From Elusimicrobium minutum (GTDB lineage Bacteria; Elusimicrobiota; Elusimicrobia; Elusimicrobiales; UBA9959): a stretch of DNA of 64,000 nt. Shown in pieces: positions 38,345 through 48,571 of the stretch. The number at the start of each line of letters is the position of its first letter. The first letter of the stretch is position 1. The DNA lies in assembly GCA_020723765.1 (NCBI GenBank), contig DYIF01000005.1, positions 64,713 to 128,712 of the forward strand. Reading direction: 5' to 3'. The notes beneath the pieces are model-generated. The model did no database searches. It worked only from the letters and a program-made list of their open reading frames with translations, and was not told the DNA's origin. The position numbers and the translations under genes are program-made.

Positions 38345-38641
38345 TTATTTTTCGGCGGATTCCTCTACCTCTATTTTTAATCCGCTCATTCCTATCACCC
38401 CTATGAAAAAGTTATATATAAAAACGAGAAAAGAAAGATAAGCCAATGTTATTAAGAAAAACGTAAAAGTATAAAAAAAACATCCTATAAACTTCGCTTT
38501 GAAGGGCTCTCCAAGCCATATGGGATTCGGGGTTACGAATATGGCTATTATTGCCACTATCAAAGAAACGAAGAAAAGAGCTATGGTAAAGCCCGAAAAA
38601 ACTATGGAAGATATATCTAATTTTTTTATTTCCAATTTCAT
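38345..38641 (-). CDS. Small membrane protein of unknown function
   Basis: 98 aa with two hydrophobic segments; upstream of and co-directional with the OmpR-type gene. Confidence 0.6.
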   Translation of the reverse strand: MKLEIKKLDISSIVFSGFTIALFFVSLIVAIIAIFVTPNPIWLGEPFKAKFIGCFFYTFTFFLITLAYLSFLVFIYNFFIGVIGMSGLKIEVEESAEK

Positions 38642-38709
38642 ATTAAACCTCCCTTATATGACCGCATATTATAATTATATATAATTTATTTATAAAATAT
38701 AAACCGAAA

Positions 38710-39099
38710 CTATTTGGTCTCAACAAGGTATTTTTTAGCTTCCTCGTCTATGTATTTTATGGCAAGGCCCGAAAAATAACATTTTTCTTCGGGCAAAGCG
38801 TAAGGATCTTTTTCTCCGAAATCGAAATAATATATTATGCCGTTTGCGCCGGTTTCCGCGGCTTTCTTTTTAGCTAAAGATATTATCTGTTTTTGTTTTT
38901 TAACGGAACAATCGAATTTATCGCTGTGAAGTATGGCTACGGCCCCGAAAGGGTACTCGACCCCGTTTTTGTCGGTATAAAGCTTTATATCTTTGTCTTT
39001 TTTAGGCGGGAAATAAGGACCGCTTTGAATCACGTCTATGTTGAGGGTAGAACAGGAGCAAAAAGCAAAAAAGAAAAAAAACGAAACTATTCGAAACAT
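38710..39099 (-). CDS. Putative lipoprotein
   Basis: MFRIVSFFFFFAFCSCSTLN hydrophobic signal with Cys near a lipobox; AAETGANGIIYYF segment. Confidence 0.65.
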   Translation of the reverse strand: MFRIVSFFFFFAFCSCSTLNIDVIQSGPYFPPKKDKDIKLYTDKNGVEYPFGAVAILHSDKFDCSVKKQKQIISLAKKKAAETGANGIIYYFDFGEKDPYALPEEKCYFSGLAIKYIDEEAKKYLVETK

Positions 39100-39100
39100 T

Positions 39101-39289
39101 TTAATTGGGCGGATTTATACCTAACTCTTTGCAAATTTTTTTAGCCGCAAAATCGGCTATTTCGTTATGCCTGGTAACGGGAACTTCTTTTTTATTTGTC
39201 GGATTCATAAAAACGGAATACTTTCCCCCTTCTCTTACTAAAACGCAACCCTCTTTATTTAAATGTCTTATCAAATCTTTTCTTTTCAT
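39101..39289 (-). CDS. hicA: HicA-like toxin (mRNA interferase family)
   Basis: MKRKDLIRHLNKEGCVLVREGGKYSVFMNPTNKKEVPVTRHNEIADFAAKKICKELGI: conserved HicA pattern. Confidence 0.88.
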   Translation of the reverse strand: MKRKDLIRHLNKEGCVLVREGGKYSVFMNPTNKKEVPVTRHNEIADFAAKKICKELGINPPN

Positions 39290-39311
39290 AAAACCTCCGT
39301 AAAAATCAAAA

Positions 39312-39782
39312 TTAATAACTTCTTTTAATCTTTCCGTAAATCTTCCATTTCATTTTACCCCTATCGTTATAAACATATATAAAATTTATGGTTCCATCGT
39401 CGCTCTCCAAAACAAGTATATTTTTGCCTTCCGAGTTAATAACCCCTTTTATAACGCCGTAAGAATAAGGGAGAGCGTCCGGGTCTATGGTATCTTGATT
39501 TTCTTCCCCATAAGAATAACCCGCACTTTCCGTATCGAAATTCATTTTATCCACTAAAACCTCAGACTGGGAATAATCTTCAGTCTGTTCTTGTTTTTGA
39601 TTTTTTTCCAATTCAGATTTCGGATTTTTATAATCTGCGATATTTGCGCTTTGAGTTTGAGTAGATATGGTTACGTTTTGTTTAGTATCTTTTTGAGTTT
39701 GAACCTTGGAACCGGTTTTGGTTTGAGAAAAAGAAACCGAAACAAACAAAGCCATAAACAAAAAAACGATCGAATATTTCAT
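39312..39782 (-). CDS. Hypothetical exported protein
   Basis: Signal peptide MKYSIVFLFMALFVSVSFSQ; K/Q/T-rich middle; C-terminal GVINSEGKNILVLESDDGTINFIYVYND. Confidence 0.6.
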   Translation of the reverse strand: MKYSIVFLFMALFVSVSFSQTKTGSKVQTQKDTKQNVTISTQTQSANIADYKNPKSELEKNQKQEQTEDYSQSEVLVDKMNFDTESAGYSYGEENQDTIDPDALPYSYGVIKGVINSEGKNILVLESDDGTINFIYVYNDRGKMKWKIYGKIKRSY

Positions 39783-39791
39783 ATATCCTCC

Positions 39792-40598
39792 TTAAAACCT
39801 CTTAATATTTATTTTACATATTTTAACGCCGGCTAATCTATAAGCCAATTCTTTAAAGTTCTGAGGCATATCGCTTACGTAAAATTCGGTGCTTCCTTCT
39901 TTCCTTTTATCCGAAAGCATATTTTTTTTATAAAGGAAATCCTTTACGAAATAAGCGCAGGCCTTTGAAGAATCTATTATGTTTATTTTAGGAAGCGCTT
40001 TTTTAATGACATTTTTCAATAAAGGATAATGGGTGCAACCCAGTATTATTGAATCGTAATCGGTATTTTTAAACTCTCCGAGATATTCTTCGACTATTAA
40101 TCCGGCGGATTTGTGGCGTATGAAATTTTCTTCGACTATAGGGACAAAAAGAGGACAGGCCTTTTCTACGACTTTTATTTTACTATTTTCTTCCATTATT
40201 TTGGTTTTATAAGCGTGGCTGTTAACAGTGGCTCTGGTGCCTATTACTATTATCTTCCCGGTTCTGGTCCGCTTTAGAGCAAACTTTACTCCTGGCTCTA
40301 TCACCCCGAATACCGTGTCCACCCCGAATTTCCTTACCACATCCAGAGCTATGGAGGAAACGGTATTGCAAGCGACCACTATGGTTTTAACCCCCAGACC
40401 TTTTAAGAAAATAGATATTTCTTTGGCGAAAGTTCTTATATTATCCGGAGACTTATTGCCGTAAGGAACTCTCATGGTATCTCCGAAGTATACTATATCT
40501 TCGTTTGGAAGTATCTTTCGTATCTCCCTGTATACGGTCAATCCTCCAAGGCCAGAATCGAATATTCCTATAGGAGATTCATTTATGCTGTTTTTCAT
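39792..40598 (-). CDS. murI: Glutamate racemase
   Basis: IGIFDSGLGGLTVYREIRKILPNEDIVYFGDTMRVPYGNKS; VVACNTVSSIAL; ILGCTHYPLL. Confidence 0.96.
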   Translation of the reverse strand: MKNSINESPIGIFDSGLGGLTVYREIRKILPNEDIVYFGDTMRVPYGNKSPDNIRTFAKEISIFLKGLGVKTIVVACNTVSSIALDVVRKFGVDTVFGVIEPGVKFALKRTRTGKIIVIGTRATVNSHAYKTKIMEENSKIKVVEKACPLFVPIVEENFIRHKSAGLIVEEYLGEFKNTDYDSIILGCTHYPLLKNVIKKALPKINIIDSSKACAYFVKDFLYKKNMLSDKRKEGSTEFYVSDMPQNFKELAYRLAGVKICKINIKRF

Positions 40599-42084
40599 AC
40601 TCCGCTATTCCCTTATATATAGAACGAGCCACTTTCTCCTGTACGGAAGAGTTGTCCAGATTGGCTTTATCCTTTTTATTTGTCATAAAACCGACTTCCA
40701 CCAAAACTCCTGGACAGTAAGTGCCTCTTAAAACATAAAAAGCCGCCTGTTTTATTCCTCTGTTGGCAAAAGGAGTATTCTTGGATATTTCTTTTGTTAT
40801 ATAAGCCGCTATTTTGCTTCCTTCGTTTATATACTCGTTTCTCGCCAGAGAATGAAGCACCAAAGCCGCGCCGGTATAGTCGAAAACCTTATCTTCATAC
40901 TCCACGGAAGCGTTTTCGTAATCCGCCACATCGCTTGCCCACGGATCGGTCGCTTTTTCGGAAAGAAAATAAATTTCGTAGCCGTTTTCGTTTTTGTTTT
41001 TATGAGCGTTTGAGTGTATGGAAACGAATATGTCGCATTTCAGGTCGTTTGCTTTTTTGCTTCTTTCATAAAGCGGAATAAATTCGTCCGAATCTCTTGT
41101 GAGAACCGGCTCGAAATTGGGATCCTTCTTAAACAACTCGTAGACTTTTTTGGCTATCTCTAAATTTATCTGCTTTTCTTTTTTGCCGAATAAAACTCTC
41201 CCTCCGGGGTCTTTTCCGCCGTGTCCCGCGTCTATCACTATTACTTTTTTATCATAGTTTTTTTTAATCTTATCCGGAAGAACAAAAGTGGCGCTGGACT
41301 GAGAAGCTGAAGATGTCGGCTCTATTACTTTGCCTATTCTGTTTTCTTCCGCTTCGACCTTCGGTTTTATGTCTATCACTATTCTGTCCGGATCTTTAAG
41401 CGTAAAAATATCGTAGCTTCCGTAGTTTTCTCCCATATTTATGGCGACTTTCAAAGTTTTTTTATCTTGAGACACGTTTATGTCTTTTATGTTCCCGTCG
41501 GAAACGTTTAAATTTTCATTTTGAGTTATGTAAGAGCCTTCAAAAACGGTTAAAATAACGCTTCTACCAACAACATCGGTATTGTATTTCAATTCTTTCG
41601 ACATATAAATTACGACTCTTGTTTTTTCGATATAAGAAAAGAATTTTATTCCCGTAACGTTTATGTCTTCGTATATGCCCATTATCTTACTTTTGTTATC
41701 CAGATCCACTTTAATCTCAAATACTTTTGAGAAAAGAGGATTTATAAATATATCCGACAATACGAAATATCTGCTCGCTCTTATGATAACGGGTTTTGAA
41801 ACGTTTATACTTTCAAGATTATCGTAATTAACGCTATCTTTCGATATGTTTAATTTTTTTCCGTTTAAATATATTATTACCCTGGAAGAAACGGAATAAA
41901 CGTCTTTTCTAGCGTTTAGAATCTTTACGGCATCGTTCAAATCAAAATATATTTTTTCATTAACCTCGTAATAATTAATTGCGCCTATATATTTATCTTT
42001 TTTAAATACCTTATATTTTCCAACCCCGCAATATAAAGAAATCGAAAACAGAAAAACAGACAAAACAGAAAATATTTTCTTCAT
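40579..42084 (-). CDS. N-acetylmuramoyl-L-alanine amidase (Amidase_3) with N-terminal AMIN-like region
   Basis: KVIVIDAGHGGKDPGGRVLFGKKEKQINLEIAKKV; LTRDSDEFIPLYERSKKAN; DIFVSIHSNAH; PGVLVEVGFMTNKKD. Confidence 0.93.
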   Translation of the reverse strand: MKKIFSVLSVFLFSISLYCGVGKYKVFKKDKYIGAINYYEVNEKIYFDLNDAVKILNARKDVYSVSSRVIIYLNGKKLNISKDSVNYDNLESINVSKPVIIRASRYFVLSDIFINPLFSKVFEIKVDLDNKSKIMGIYEDINVTGIKFFSYIEKTRVVIYMSKELKYNTDVVGRSVILTVFEGSYITQNENLNVSDGNIKDINVSQDKKTLKVAINMGENYGSYDIFTLKDPDRIVIDIKPKVEAEENRIGKVIEPTSSASQSSATFVLPDKIKKNYDKKVIVIDAGHGGKDPGGRVLFGKKEKQINLEIAKKVYELFKKDPNFEPVLTRDSDEFIPLYERSKKANDLKCDIFVSIHSNAHKNKNENGYEIYFLSEKATDPWASDVADYENASVEYEDKVFDYTGAALVLHSLARNEYINEGSKIAAYITKEISKNTPFANRGIKQAAFYVLRGTYCPGVLVEVGFMTNKKDKANLDNSSVQEKVARSIYKGIAEYEKQHK

Positions 42085-42131
42085 AACGACTCCGTTAAAA
42101 CGAGTTCACAATATAAATTTTAGCATTTATA

Positions 42132-43574
42132 TCACTCTATAATTATTCTATAATCTTCCCAGACAAGCTGAGGATCCGAAACGATCTTTACGCTTCTGTG
42201 GACGTTTTTTTCTATCAAATAAATTTTAGATTTAAGCCCGTCCATAACATGAGGATGAACGACCACCCTCAGATTGCCGCCGGGTCTTCCCATCGTAAGA
42301 TTCAGTATATCTCTCTGTATTTTTATTCTTATGCTTTCTATGGATAAAACTCTTCCGGATCCCTGGCACTGAGGGCACTCTTCGCTTATCATATTAAACG
42401 TGCTTTCTCTTCTTCTTTCCCTGGTCATTTCTATAAGACCTAATCTCGTTATCGGAAGTATTTTTATCTTCGCTCTGTCTTTGCTTACCGCATCCTCTAA
42501 AGCTTTCATAACCTTGTGCCTGTTGGACGCTTTTTTCATATCTATAAAATCTATCACTATTATACCGCCTATATTTCTAAGTCTTAACTGCCTCGCTATC
42601 TCATAAGCCGCTTCTATGTTGGTTTGAGTAACGGTATCTTCCTGAGATTTGGAACCGGTGTATCTGCCGGTATTTACGTCTATTGCGCATAAAGATTCGG
42701 CTTCCTGTATTATTATGCTTCCGCCGCTCGGAAGCTCAACCTTTACCTTTCTAAGCTCATCTATCTCCTGCTCTATGTTAAAAGCCTTGAATATGGGAGT
42801 TTTGCCGTCGTAAAATTTAATCTTATCCTTAAACTCCGGAGAAGTTTTTGTCACGAAATCCAAAACGTTATAATAGTCTTCTTTATTGTCTAACATGTAT
42901 ATGGAAACATCTTTGGATAATAAGTCTCTGGCAACCTGAAGAGTTATATCCATATCTTTGTATAAAAGACAAGGAGCTTTGTTCGTTTCGTATTTTTTTA
43001 ATATGCTTTCCCACAGCCTTATCAAATACTTATACTCTTTTCTTATTTCCTCTTCGCTTATCCCTTCGGCTTCCGTTCTGACCACGCACCCGTATTTCTT
43101 TGAGCTTTCCACCACCGAATTTATTATCTTCGATAACCTTTCTCTTTCTTCGTGATTATCTATATTTTTGGAAACTCCGACATGCTCTTGATAAGGAGTT
43201 AAAACTATGTATCTTCCTGGCAAAGATATATCCATGGTAACCTTCATTCCTTTTGTGCTTATCGCGTCTTTTATTATCTGGACCATAACCTCCTGATCCT
43301 TTCTTAACACTTTGTCTATTCCCCCTCTCGAGTCTCCTATTACGTCGGAAATATAGATATACGCGTTTTTATCGAAACCTATATTTATAAAAGCGCTGGA
43401 TATTCCGGGCAAAACATTTTCGACAACCCCTTTATATATATTTCCCACAAGGCTTACGTTGTTGTTTCTCTCCCAGAACAAATCGGACAGCTTTGAGTTT
43501 TCTAAAACCGCTATCCTTACCTCTTCGAAAGACCTATTCGCGTATATTTCTCTTATATCGTTGTTTTCGCTCAT
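42132..43574 (-). CDS. rng: Ribonuclease E/G family (RNase G)
   Basis: GNIYKGVVENVLPGISSAFINIGFDKNAYIYISDV; LPSGGSIIIQEAESLCAIDVNTGRYTG; GGIIVIDFIDM; CPQCQGSGRV. Confidence 0.95.
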   Translation of the reverse strand: MSENNDIREIYANRSFEEVRIAVLENSKLSDLFWERNNNVSLVGNIYKGVVENVLPGISSAFINIGFDKNAYIYISDVIGDSRGGIDKVLRKDQEVMVQIIKDAISTKGMKVTMDISLPGRYIVLTPYQEHVGVSKNIDNHEERERLSKIINSVVESSKKYGCVVRTEAEGISEEEIRKEYKYLIRLWESILKKYETNKAPCLLYKDMDITLQVARDLLSKDVSIYMLDNKEDYYNVLDFVTKTSPEFKDKIKFYDGKTPIFKAFNIEQEIDELRKVKVELPSGGSIIIQEAESLCAIDVNTGRYTGSKSQEDTVTQTNIEAAYEIARQLRLRNIGGIIVIDFIDMKKASNRHKVMKALEDAVSKDRAKIKILPITRLGLIEMTRERRRESTFNMISEECPQCQGSGRVLSIESIRIKIQRDILNLTMGRPGGNLRVVVHPHVMDGLKSKIYLIEKNVHRSVKIVSDPQLVWEDYRIIIE

Positions 43575-43600
43575 AATCTCTCCTTTTCCCTAAAAAAGGG

Positions 43601-44164
43601 TTAAATTATTTTAAAAACTCCAGACAAATCCTGCCAGTAGAGTTTTTTCCTGACTATTTTTTTAAATTTTACGTCTTTCATCAATTTTTCAATCATAGTT
43701 TTTAAGCTAAGCTCCTTTTTCAAAACAACTCTTAAAATATCTTTTTCTTGCGTAAAATTTAAAATCTGTTTTTTTTCAAAATACTCGGATTTTAAAATCA
43801 AATCCGCATCGATTTTTTCTTCAGGATAAATCTCGTATTCTATGGCGTCGGTTACCGACTCTACGGAAGGGAAATGAACCGGTATCGTCTTAAAAGATAA
43901 CAACGAATAACCAAATCCAATATTTTTATCTATTATCGTTTTAACTTCTTCTTCTTTCATCCTATTTTTTAATAATACATCCACATACTCGCACTCGCTT
44001 TCATACCCGAAGGGCAGAGCCGGCCCGAAAGAAAATTTGGTTTTCTTTCCGTTATGCAAATCGAAATTGGAGACGAAAAAATCTCTAAAATATTCTATTT
44101 GTTTTAAAAAGCTTGTTATAGGGCAATCCGCGCTTTTAGAAAAAATAAACCTATATCTTATCAT
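43601..44164 (-). CDS. DUF2344 (radical SAM-linked) family protein
   Basis: MIRYRFIFSKSADCPITSFLKQIEYFRD...KTKFSFGPALPFGYESECEYVDVLL. Confidence 0.8.
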   Translation of the reverse strand: MIRYRFIFSKSADCPITSFLKQIEYFRDFFVSNFDLHNGKKTKFSFGPALPFGYESECEYVDVLLKNRMKEEEVKTIIDKNIGFGYSLLSFKTIPVHFPSVESVTDAIEYEIYPEEKIDADLILKSEYFEKKQILNFTQEKDILRVVLKKELSLKTMIEKLMKDVKFKKIVRKKLYWQDLSGVFKII

Positions 44165-45489
44165 GCTATCAAAAGTCTCCTTGTGTATATGGATTGAAGT
44201 ATTCCGATTATTATAAAAGAAGCGACCATGTTTGTGCCGCCGTAGGAAACAAAAGCTAAAGGCACTCCGGCGACCGGGAAAAAACCGAGTATCATTCCTA
44301 TATTAACGAAAAAATATCCCATAAATAGTCCGGCAAACCCGGCGCTTAAAAAATAACCGAAAGAGGTTCTTGAAAGAATCGCTATTTTTTTAATTCTATT
44401 TATTATCACCGCATAAGCCCAAAACAACAAAAATACTCCGAAAATTCCCATCTCTTCTCCTACGACCGAAAATATGAAGTCGGTATGACGTTCGGGGACA
44501 AAACCTAACCTCGACTGCGTTCCGGAAAAAAGACCTTTTCCTTTTACGCCCCCGGATCCCAGAGCGACTCTCGCCTGTATTATGTTATAACCGGCCCCTT
44601 TTGGGTCGGAACCGGGATTTATAAAGCTCTCTATTCTTTTATACTGATAATCTTTTATCTGATTTTTAACAAACACCCCGGAAAAATATCCCGAAACTAT
44701 TATCGCATATATCAATATAAAATACGAATATTCTACGACCGGATTTAGTTTATGAATTATCTTCCACAATAAAAACAAGAATACTCCGAGTCCCACTCCG
44801 AACAATAGCATATTGATATTGAAATAAGATATCTCGTATAAAAATTCGATTACCGGATTATTAAGATAAGAGGGATAAAGGTTTACTACCACTCCCACCA
44901 TAGGGATTATTAAAACCACGAATATGTAAAACAAAAACATATATAAATAACTCATATTAACGCCGGCTACGATAAACATAACGGCAAGAGGAAAAAACGT
45001 TATTAAAATCCCTGAGAAATCCGGTTGTTTCATCATAAGTATAAAAAACGGAAGTATCATCAAAAAAACCTTTATTATGCCGTAAAAATCTTTTAATACG
45101 TTTTTGTTTTTCGAAAAATAAGAAGCCAAAAAAATTATCAAAGAGATTCTCGCTATTTCGCTCGGCTGAACGGAAAAGAAAGGAAGCCTGAACCATGACC
45201 TCGATCCTTTATCCACAACGCCTATAAAAAGCACTAAAAGCAAAAGGAAAAGAGAAAAAATGTAAATTTTTTCTGAATACTCCTCCAATACCTGATAATC
45301 CAAAATCCACATAAATATCATAGCCGCCACTCCTATAGCCACAGCAAGTATATGGGTTCTTATTATTCTTTCTTTAAAATCCAACATCATTATAGAAGAA
45401 AATATAGAAACCGTGCCTATGGAAACTAATATTGTAACCGCAAGTATTAACCACATATCCACTTTTCTTTTTTTATCTACCGTAATCAT
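44161..45489 (-). CDS. rodA: Rod shape-determining protein RodA (SEDS glycosyltransferase)
   Basis: Multi-TM; DKGSRSWFRLPFFSVQPSEIARI; QPDFSGILITFFPLA; GSGGVKGKGLFSGTQSRLGFVPERHTDFIFSVVGEEMG; FVSYGGTNMVASF. Confidence 0.95.
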   Translation of the reverse strand: MITVDKKRKVDMWLILAVTILVSIGTVSIFSSIMMLDFKERIIRTHILAVAIGVAAMIFMWILDYQVLEEYSEKIYIFSLFLLLLVLFIGVVDKGSRSWFRLPFFSVQPSEIARISLIIFLASYFSKNKNVLKDFYGIIKVFLMILPFFILMMKQPDFSGILITFFPLAVMFIVAGVNMSYLYMFLFYIFVVLIIPMVGVVVNLYPSYLNNPVIEFLYEISYFNINMLLFGVGLGVFLFLLWKIIHKLNPVVEYSYFILIYAIIVSGYFSGVFVKNQIKDYQYKRIESFINPGSDPKGAGYNIIQARVALGSGGVKGKGLFSGTQSRLGFVPERHTDFIFSVVGEEMGIFGVFLLFWAYAVIINRIKKIAILSRTSFGYFLSAGFAGLFMGYFFVNIGMILGFFPVAGVPLAFVSYGGTNMVASFIIIGILQSIYTRRLLIA

Positions 45490-47276
45490 TCTATTATCAT
45501 TTTCTCGTTAACCGATTCGTTTTTATCCGAATTTGTTTTATAATAAGCTTTAATAATATCTCTGGCCACGGGGGCGGCGGCGCTTGAGCCGTGTTCTCCG
45601 TGTTCGACCAAAACGCTTACAGCTATTGGGTTTTTACCTTCTTTTTCGGCAAAAGCGACAAACCACGCGTGATCTTTCCCATGAGGATTTTGAGCCGTTC
45701 CGGTTTTACCGTAAACATCCACCCCTTTTATGTCGCATATTCTGCCGGTCCCGTCGGTTACCACTTTCCTCATCGCTTTTTTCACAATATCATAAGTTTC
45801 TTCCTTAAGTTCTATTCTGCCCATAAATTCTTTTTCGTTTTTTAATAAAACCTTTCCGTCCGATTTTATTATGCTATCCACATAATAAGGCTTATAAAAA
45901 ATTCCGCCGTTAGATAAAGCCATCATAACCATAGCCATTCCAATCGGAGTTACAAGGGTTTCCCCCTGGCCTATGGCCATATTCAAAGTATCCCCAACAA
46001 ACCAGTATCCTTTGGAATCCATCCTGGATTTGGGACCGAATATTTTTCCGGATTTTTCGTAGGGAAGGTCTATCCCGGTTTTTTCGTTTAATCTGAATTT
46101 TCTTGCTACGTTTTCTATTTCGTAAGGTCCTATTACGTAACCTACGTTATAATAATAAACATCGCAGGAATTGGCAAGCGCGTCTATTAAATTTTGCTCT
46201 TTATGACCTTTTTTCTCCCAACATTTAAAAACTCTGTTTCCCGCATCGTAAAAACCGGGACAGTAAAATTTTGTATCTTCTTTTATTTTTCCGCTTTCTA
46301 CTGCCGCAATCGTAGTTATTATCTTAAATGTCGAAGCCGGTGGATAAAGGCCGGATATGGGGATATTAAACTCGTCTATATTTTCGCTTTTCTTATCTTC
46401 TCTGTAAGAACTAAAATAATTAAGATCGTAACCCGGTTTTACCGCATAAGCCAAGACTTTCCCAGTATTTGAATCTAAGCAAACTGCTGCTCCCCTTTTA
46501 TAAGGAAGTTTATTAAGAGCATCTTCCGCCGCTTTTTGAACCGAATAATCTATAGTTAATTTTACATCGTTTCCCTTTTCCCATTTCTCAAAACCCATTA
46601 TTCTTACAAGCCTTCCCCTGTTATCGACTTCCATAAAAAGCCCGCCGTTTTTACCTTTTAAGTACTCTTCATATTTTTTCTCAACTCCGGTCTTGCCCAC
46701 TAAAGCGTCGAAAGAGTATCCTTTCGCCGAATAATACTTCCAATCGTTTTCATCCATCTTTGCGGTATATCCTATAATATGGCTGAGCATATTGTTCATA
46801 GGATAATATCTTATATTCTCTTCCATTATTTCTATTTCGGGAAATACGTTTTTAACTTCGTAAAGATACATTGCGGTTTTAACGCTCAAACCGTCCACTA
46901 TTTTGGCCGGTTTTAAACCTTTTTGTATTTTTTCTATCGATTTTAAAACGGCGTTATACTCCGTCGAAGATATTTTTGAAATTTGCTTTGAAAGATTTTT
47001 AATATACTCGCCGTCTATTTTTTCTCTCGGGAAATACATAACGCTATACGATATTTTATTTTTAGCTAATACTTCACCGTCCGAACTTATAATATTTCCC
47101 CTCGGCCCCAATTTGGCCACCGTTCTAATTCTATTTTTTTCGGACAATTCCAGATAATAGGAGTGATTTACTATCTGTATGTTTATTATTTTTATTATAA
47201 AAAAAAACAAAACTATATAGAAAACCTTATATACTTTATCGAGTTTTTCGCTATCTTTATTATCATATCCTAACAT
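45486..47276 (-). CDS. mrdA: Penicillin-binding protein 2
   Basis: PRGNIISSDGEVLAKNKISYSV; ISGLYPPASTFKIITTIAA (SXXK); YGKTGTAQNPHGKDHAWFVAF. Confidence 0.95.
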   Translation of the reverse strand: MLGYDNKDSEKLDKVYKVFYIVLFFFIIKIINIQIVNHSYYLELSEKNRIRTVAKLGPRGNIISSDGEVLAKNKISYSVMYFPREKIDGEYIKNLSKQISKISSTEYNAVLKSIEKIQKGLKPAKIVDGLSVKTAMYLYEVKNVFPEIEIMEENIRYYPMNNMLSHIIGYTAKMDENDWKYYSAKGYSFDALVGKTGVEKKYEEYLKGKNGGLFMEVDNRGRLVRIMGFEKWEKGNDVKLTIDYSVQKAAEDALNKLPYKRGAAVCLDSNTGKVLAYAVKPGYDLNYFSSYREDKKSENIDEFNIPISGLYPPASTFKIITTIAAVESGKIKEDTKFYCPGFYDAGNRVFKCWEKKGHKEQNLIDALANSCDVYYYNVGYVIGPYEIENVARKFRLNEKTGIDLPYEKSGKIFGPKSRMDSKGYWFVGDTLNMAIGQGETLVTPIGMAMVMMALSNGGIFYKPYYVDSIIKSDGKVLLKNEKEFMGRIELKEETYDIVKKAMRKVVTDGTGRICDIKGVDVYGKTGTAQNPHGKDHAWFVAFAEKEGKNPIAVSVLVEHGEHGSSAAAPVARDIIKAYYKTNSDKNESVNEKMIIE

Positions 47277-47736
47277 AATCTATTCTTCTTTTAAAGACAA
47301 ACAAAAAAAGTTTATTGAATAATTCGAAAAATATTATATTTAAAATCGGTTGAACCATTAATCTAAAATCGAAACCGAAACTTTGAGTCATAATAAAATT
47401 TAAAAAGATTAAAAAAAATACAATCGAATAATTTGAAATAGTAAAATTAACGATTCTCGGCAAAAACGAATCTATTTCGATGTTTTTTCTAACCGAGTTT
47501 ATAATAAAAGACATAAGAGAAAATGCAAGCGCGTGAGTTCCGAAAGGCAGAGTATAATAAAAATCGGCGTAAATTCCGCAAAAGAAGGAAAATGTTAGGG
47601 AAAGGCAAGGAGAGAAGTAATAATTTGCCCAAAAAACATATATGAAAATTATATCCGGCCCTATACTTAATATATTTACTCCGTAAGAAAAAAACCAGTG
47701 AAAAAACAACATGCTTATAAAAAAAATAAAAATCAT
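47263..47736 (-). CDS. mreD: MreD-like rod shape protein
   Basis: Hydrophobic multi-TM 157 aa between mreC and PBP2; FFCGIYADFYYTLPFGTHALAF. Confidence 0.82.
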   Translation of the reverse strand: MIFIFFISMLFFHWFFSYGVNILSIGPDIIFIYVFWANYYFSPCLSLTFSFFCGIYADFYYTLPFGTHALAFSLMSFIINSVRKNIEIDSFLPRIVNFTISNYSIVFFLIFLNFIMTQSFGFDFRLMVQPILNIIFFELFNKLFLFVFKRRIDYVRI

Positions 47737-48551
47737 ATCTCCTGTTCCGTATCCTTATAAGGCTTAAAATTTATCACATAGACCAAATCGACGTCCTTTA
47801 TATTAAAAACCGAAACTTTTGCGTAGATAAGAGAAGGATCCGGGTTAAAAGCTACATCGGCAATTTTACCTATCTTAATAAAAGGCGGAAAAGTCATCGA
47901 AGCTTTGGAAGTAAAGACCTCGTCTCCCAATTTTACCTCTCCGTCTATATACCTGTAATTTAGCGAATTGGAAAAATCTCCCGTTAAAAGACCTCTGCTT
48001 TTTCCGCTATCCGCTATGAAAGAAAAATTTGAGTTTGTTATGAGAATAACTTTGGAATAATCGTCGTAAACCTCGGTTATTCGCCCTATCAAAACCCACT
48101 CTTTATTTAAATAGCTTACTACCGGATTATATAACTCAATTCCGTCGTTTTTGCCTTTGTCTATGTATATAAAAGAATAAGGTTTTCTGGGATTTGTAGA
48201 TATTACTTTGGAAAATTTTCCTTGATACCCGACCCTTTTTTTAACATCCAAAATTTCTTTAAGCTCCAAGTTTTCCTTTTCCAATCTTTCAAAATCCATT
48301 AAACGGGCTTTAAGCGTTCTATTTTCTTCTTGAAGTTTTATATTGTTCATTTCGGTTTCCAATAACGAGCGTATTTTATAATTTATATCTTTAAACTTAT
48401 TTATGGTTCCGACCGAAAAAGAAGGATCGAACAAATACGAAACGAAAATTCTTACGTTATTTATTAGCGGATCTATTTTTAATATAAGGAAGGATAAAGA
48501 TAGGAAAAGATACAGATAAAACAAAAATTTAAAAAACTTGTCTCTTTCCAT
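47733..48551 (-). CDS. mreC: Rod shape-determining protein MreC
   Basis: N-terminal TM, coiled coil, VISTNPRKPYSFIYIDKGKNDGIELYNPVVS; VILITNSNFSFIADSGKSRGLLTG. Confidence 0.93.
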   Translation of the reverse strand: MERDKFFKFLFYLYLFLSLSFLILKIDPLINNVRIFVSYLFDPSFSVGTINKFKDINYKIRSLLETEMNNIKLQEENRTLKARLMDFERLEKENLELKEILDVKKRVGYQGKFSKVISTNPRKPYSFIYIDKGKNDGIELYNPVVSYLNKEWVLIGRITEVYDDYSKVILITNSNFSFIADSGKSRGLLTGDFSNSLNYRYIDGEVKLGDEVFTSKASMTFPPFIKIGKIADVAFNPDPSLIYAKVSVFNIKDVDLVYVINFKPYKDTEQEI

Positions 48552-48571
48552 ACCCGCTTTAAAAAGAGCTC

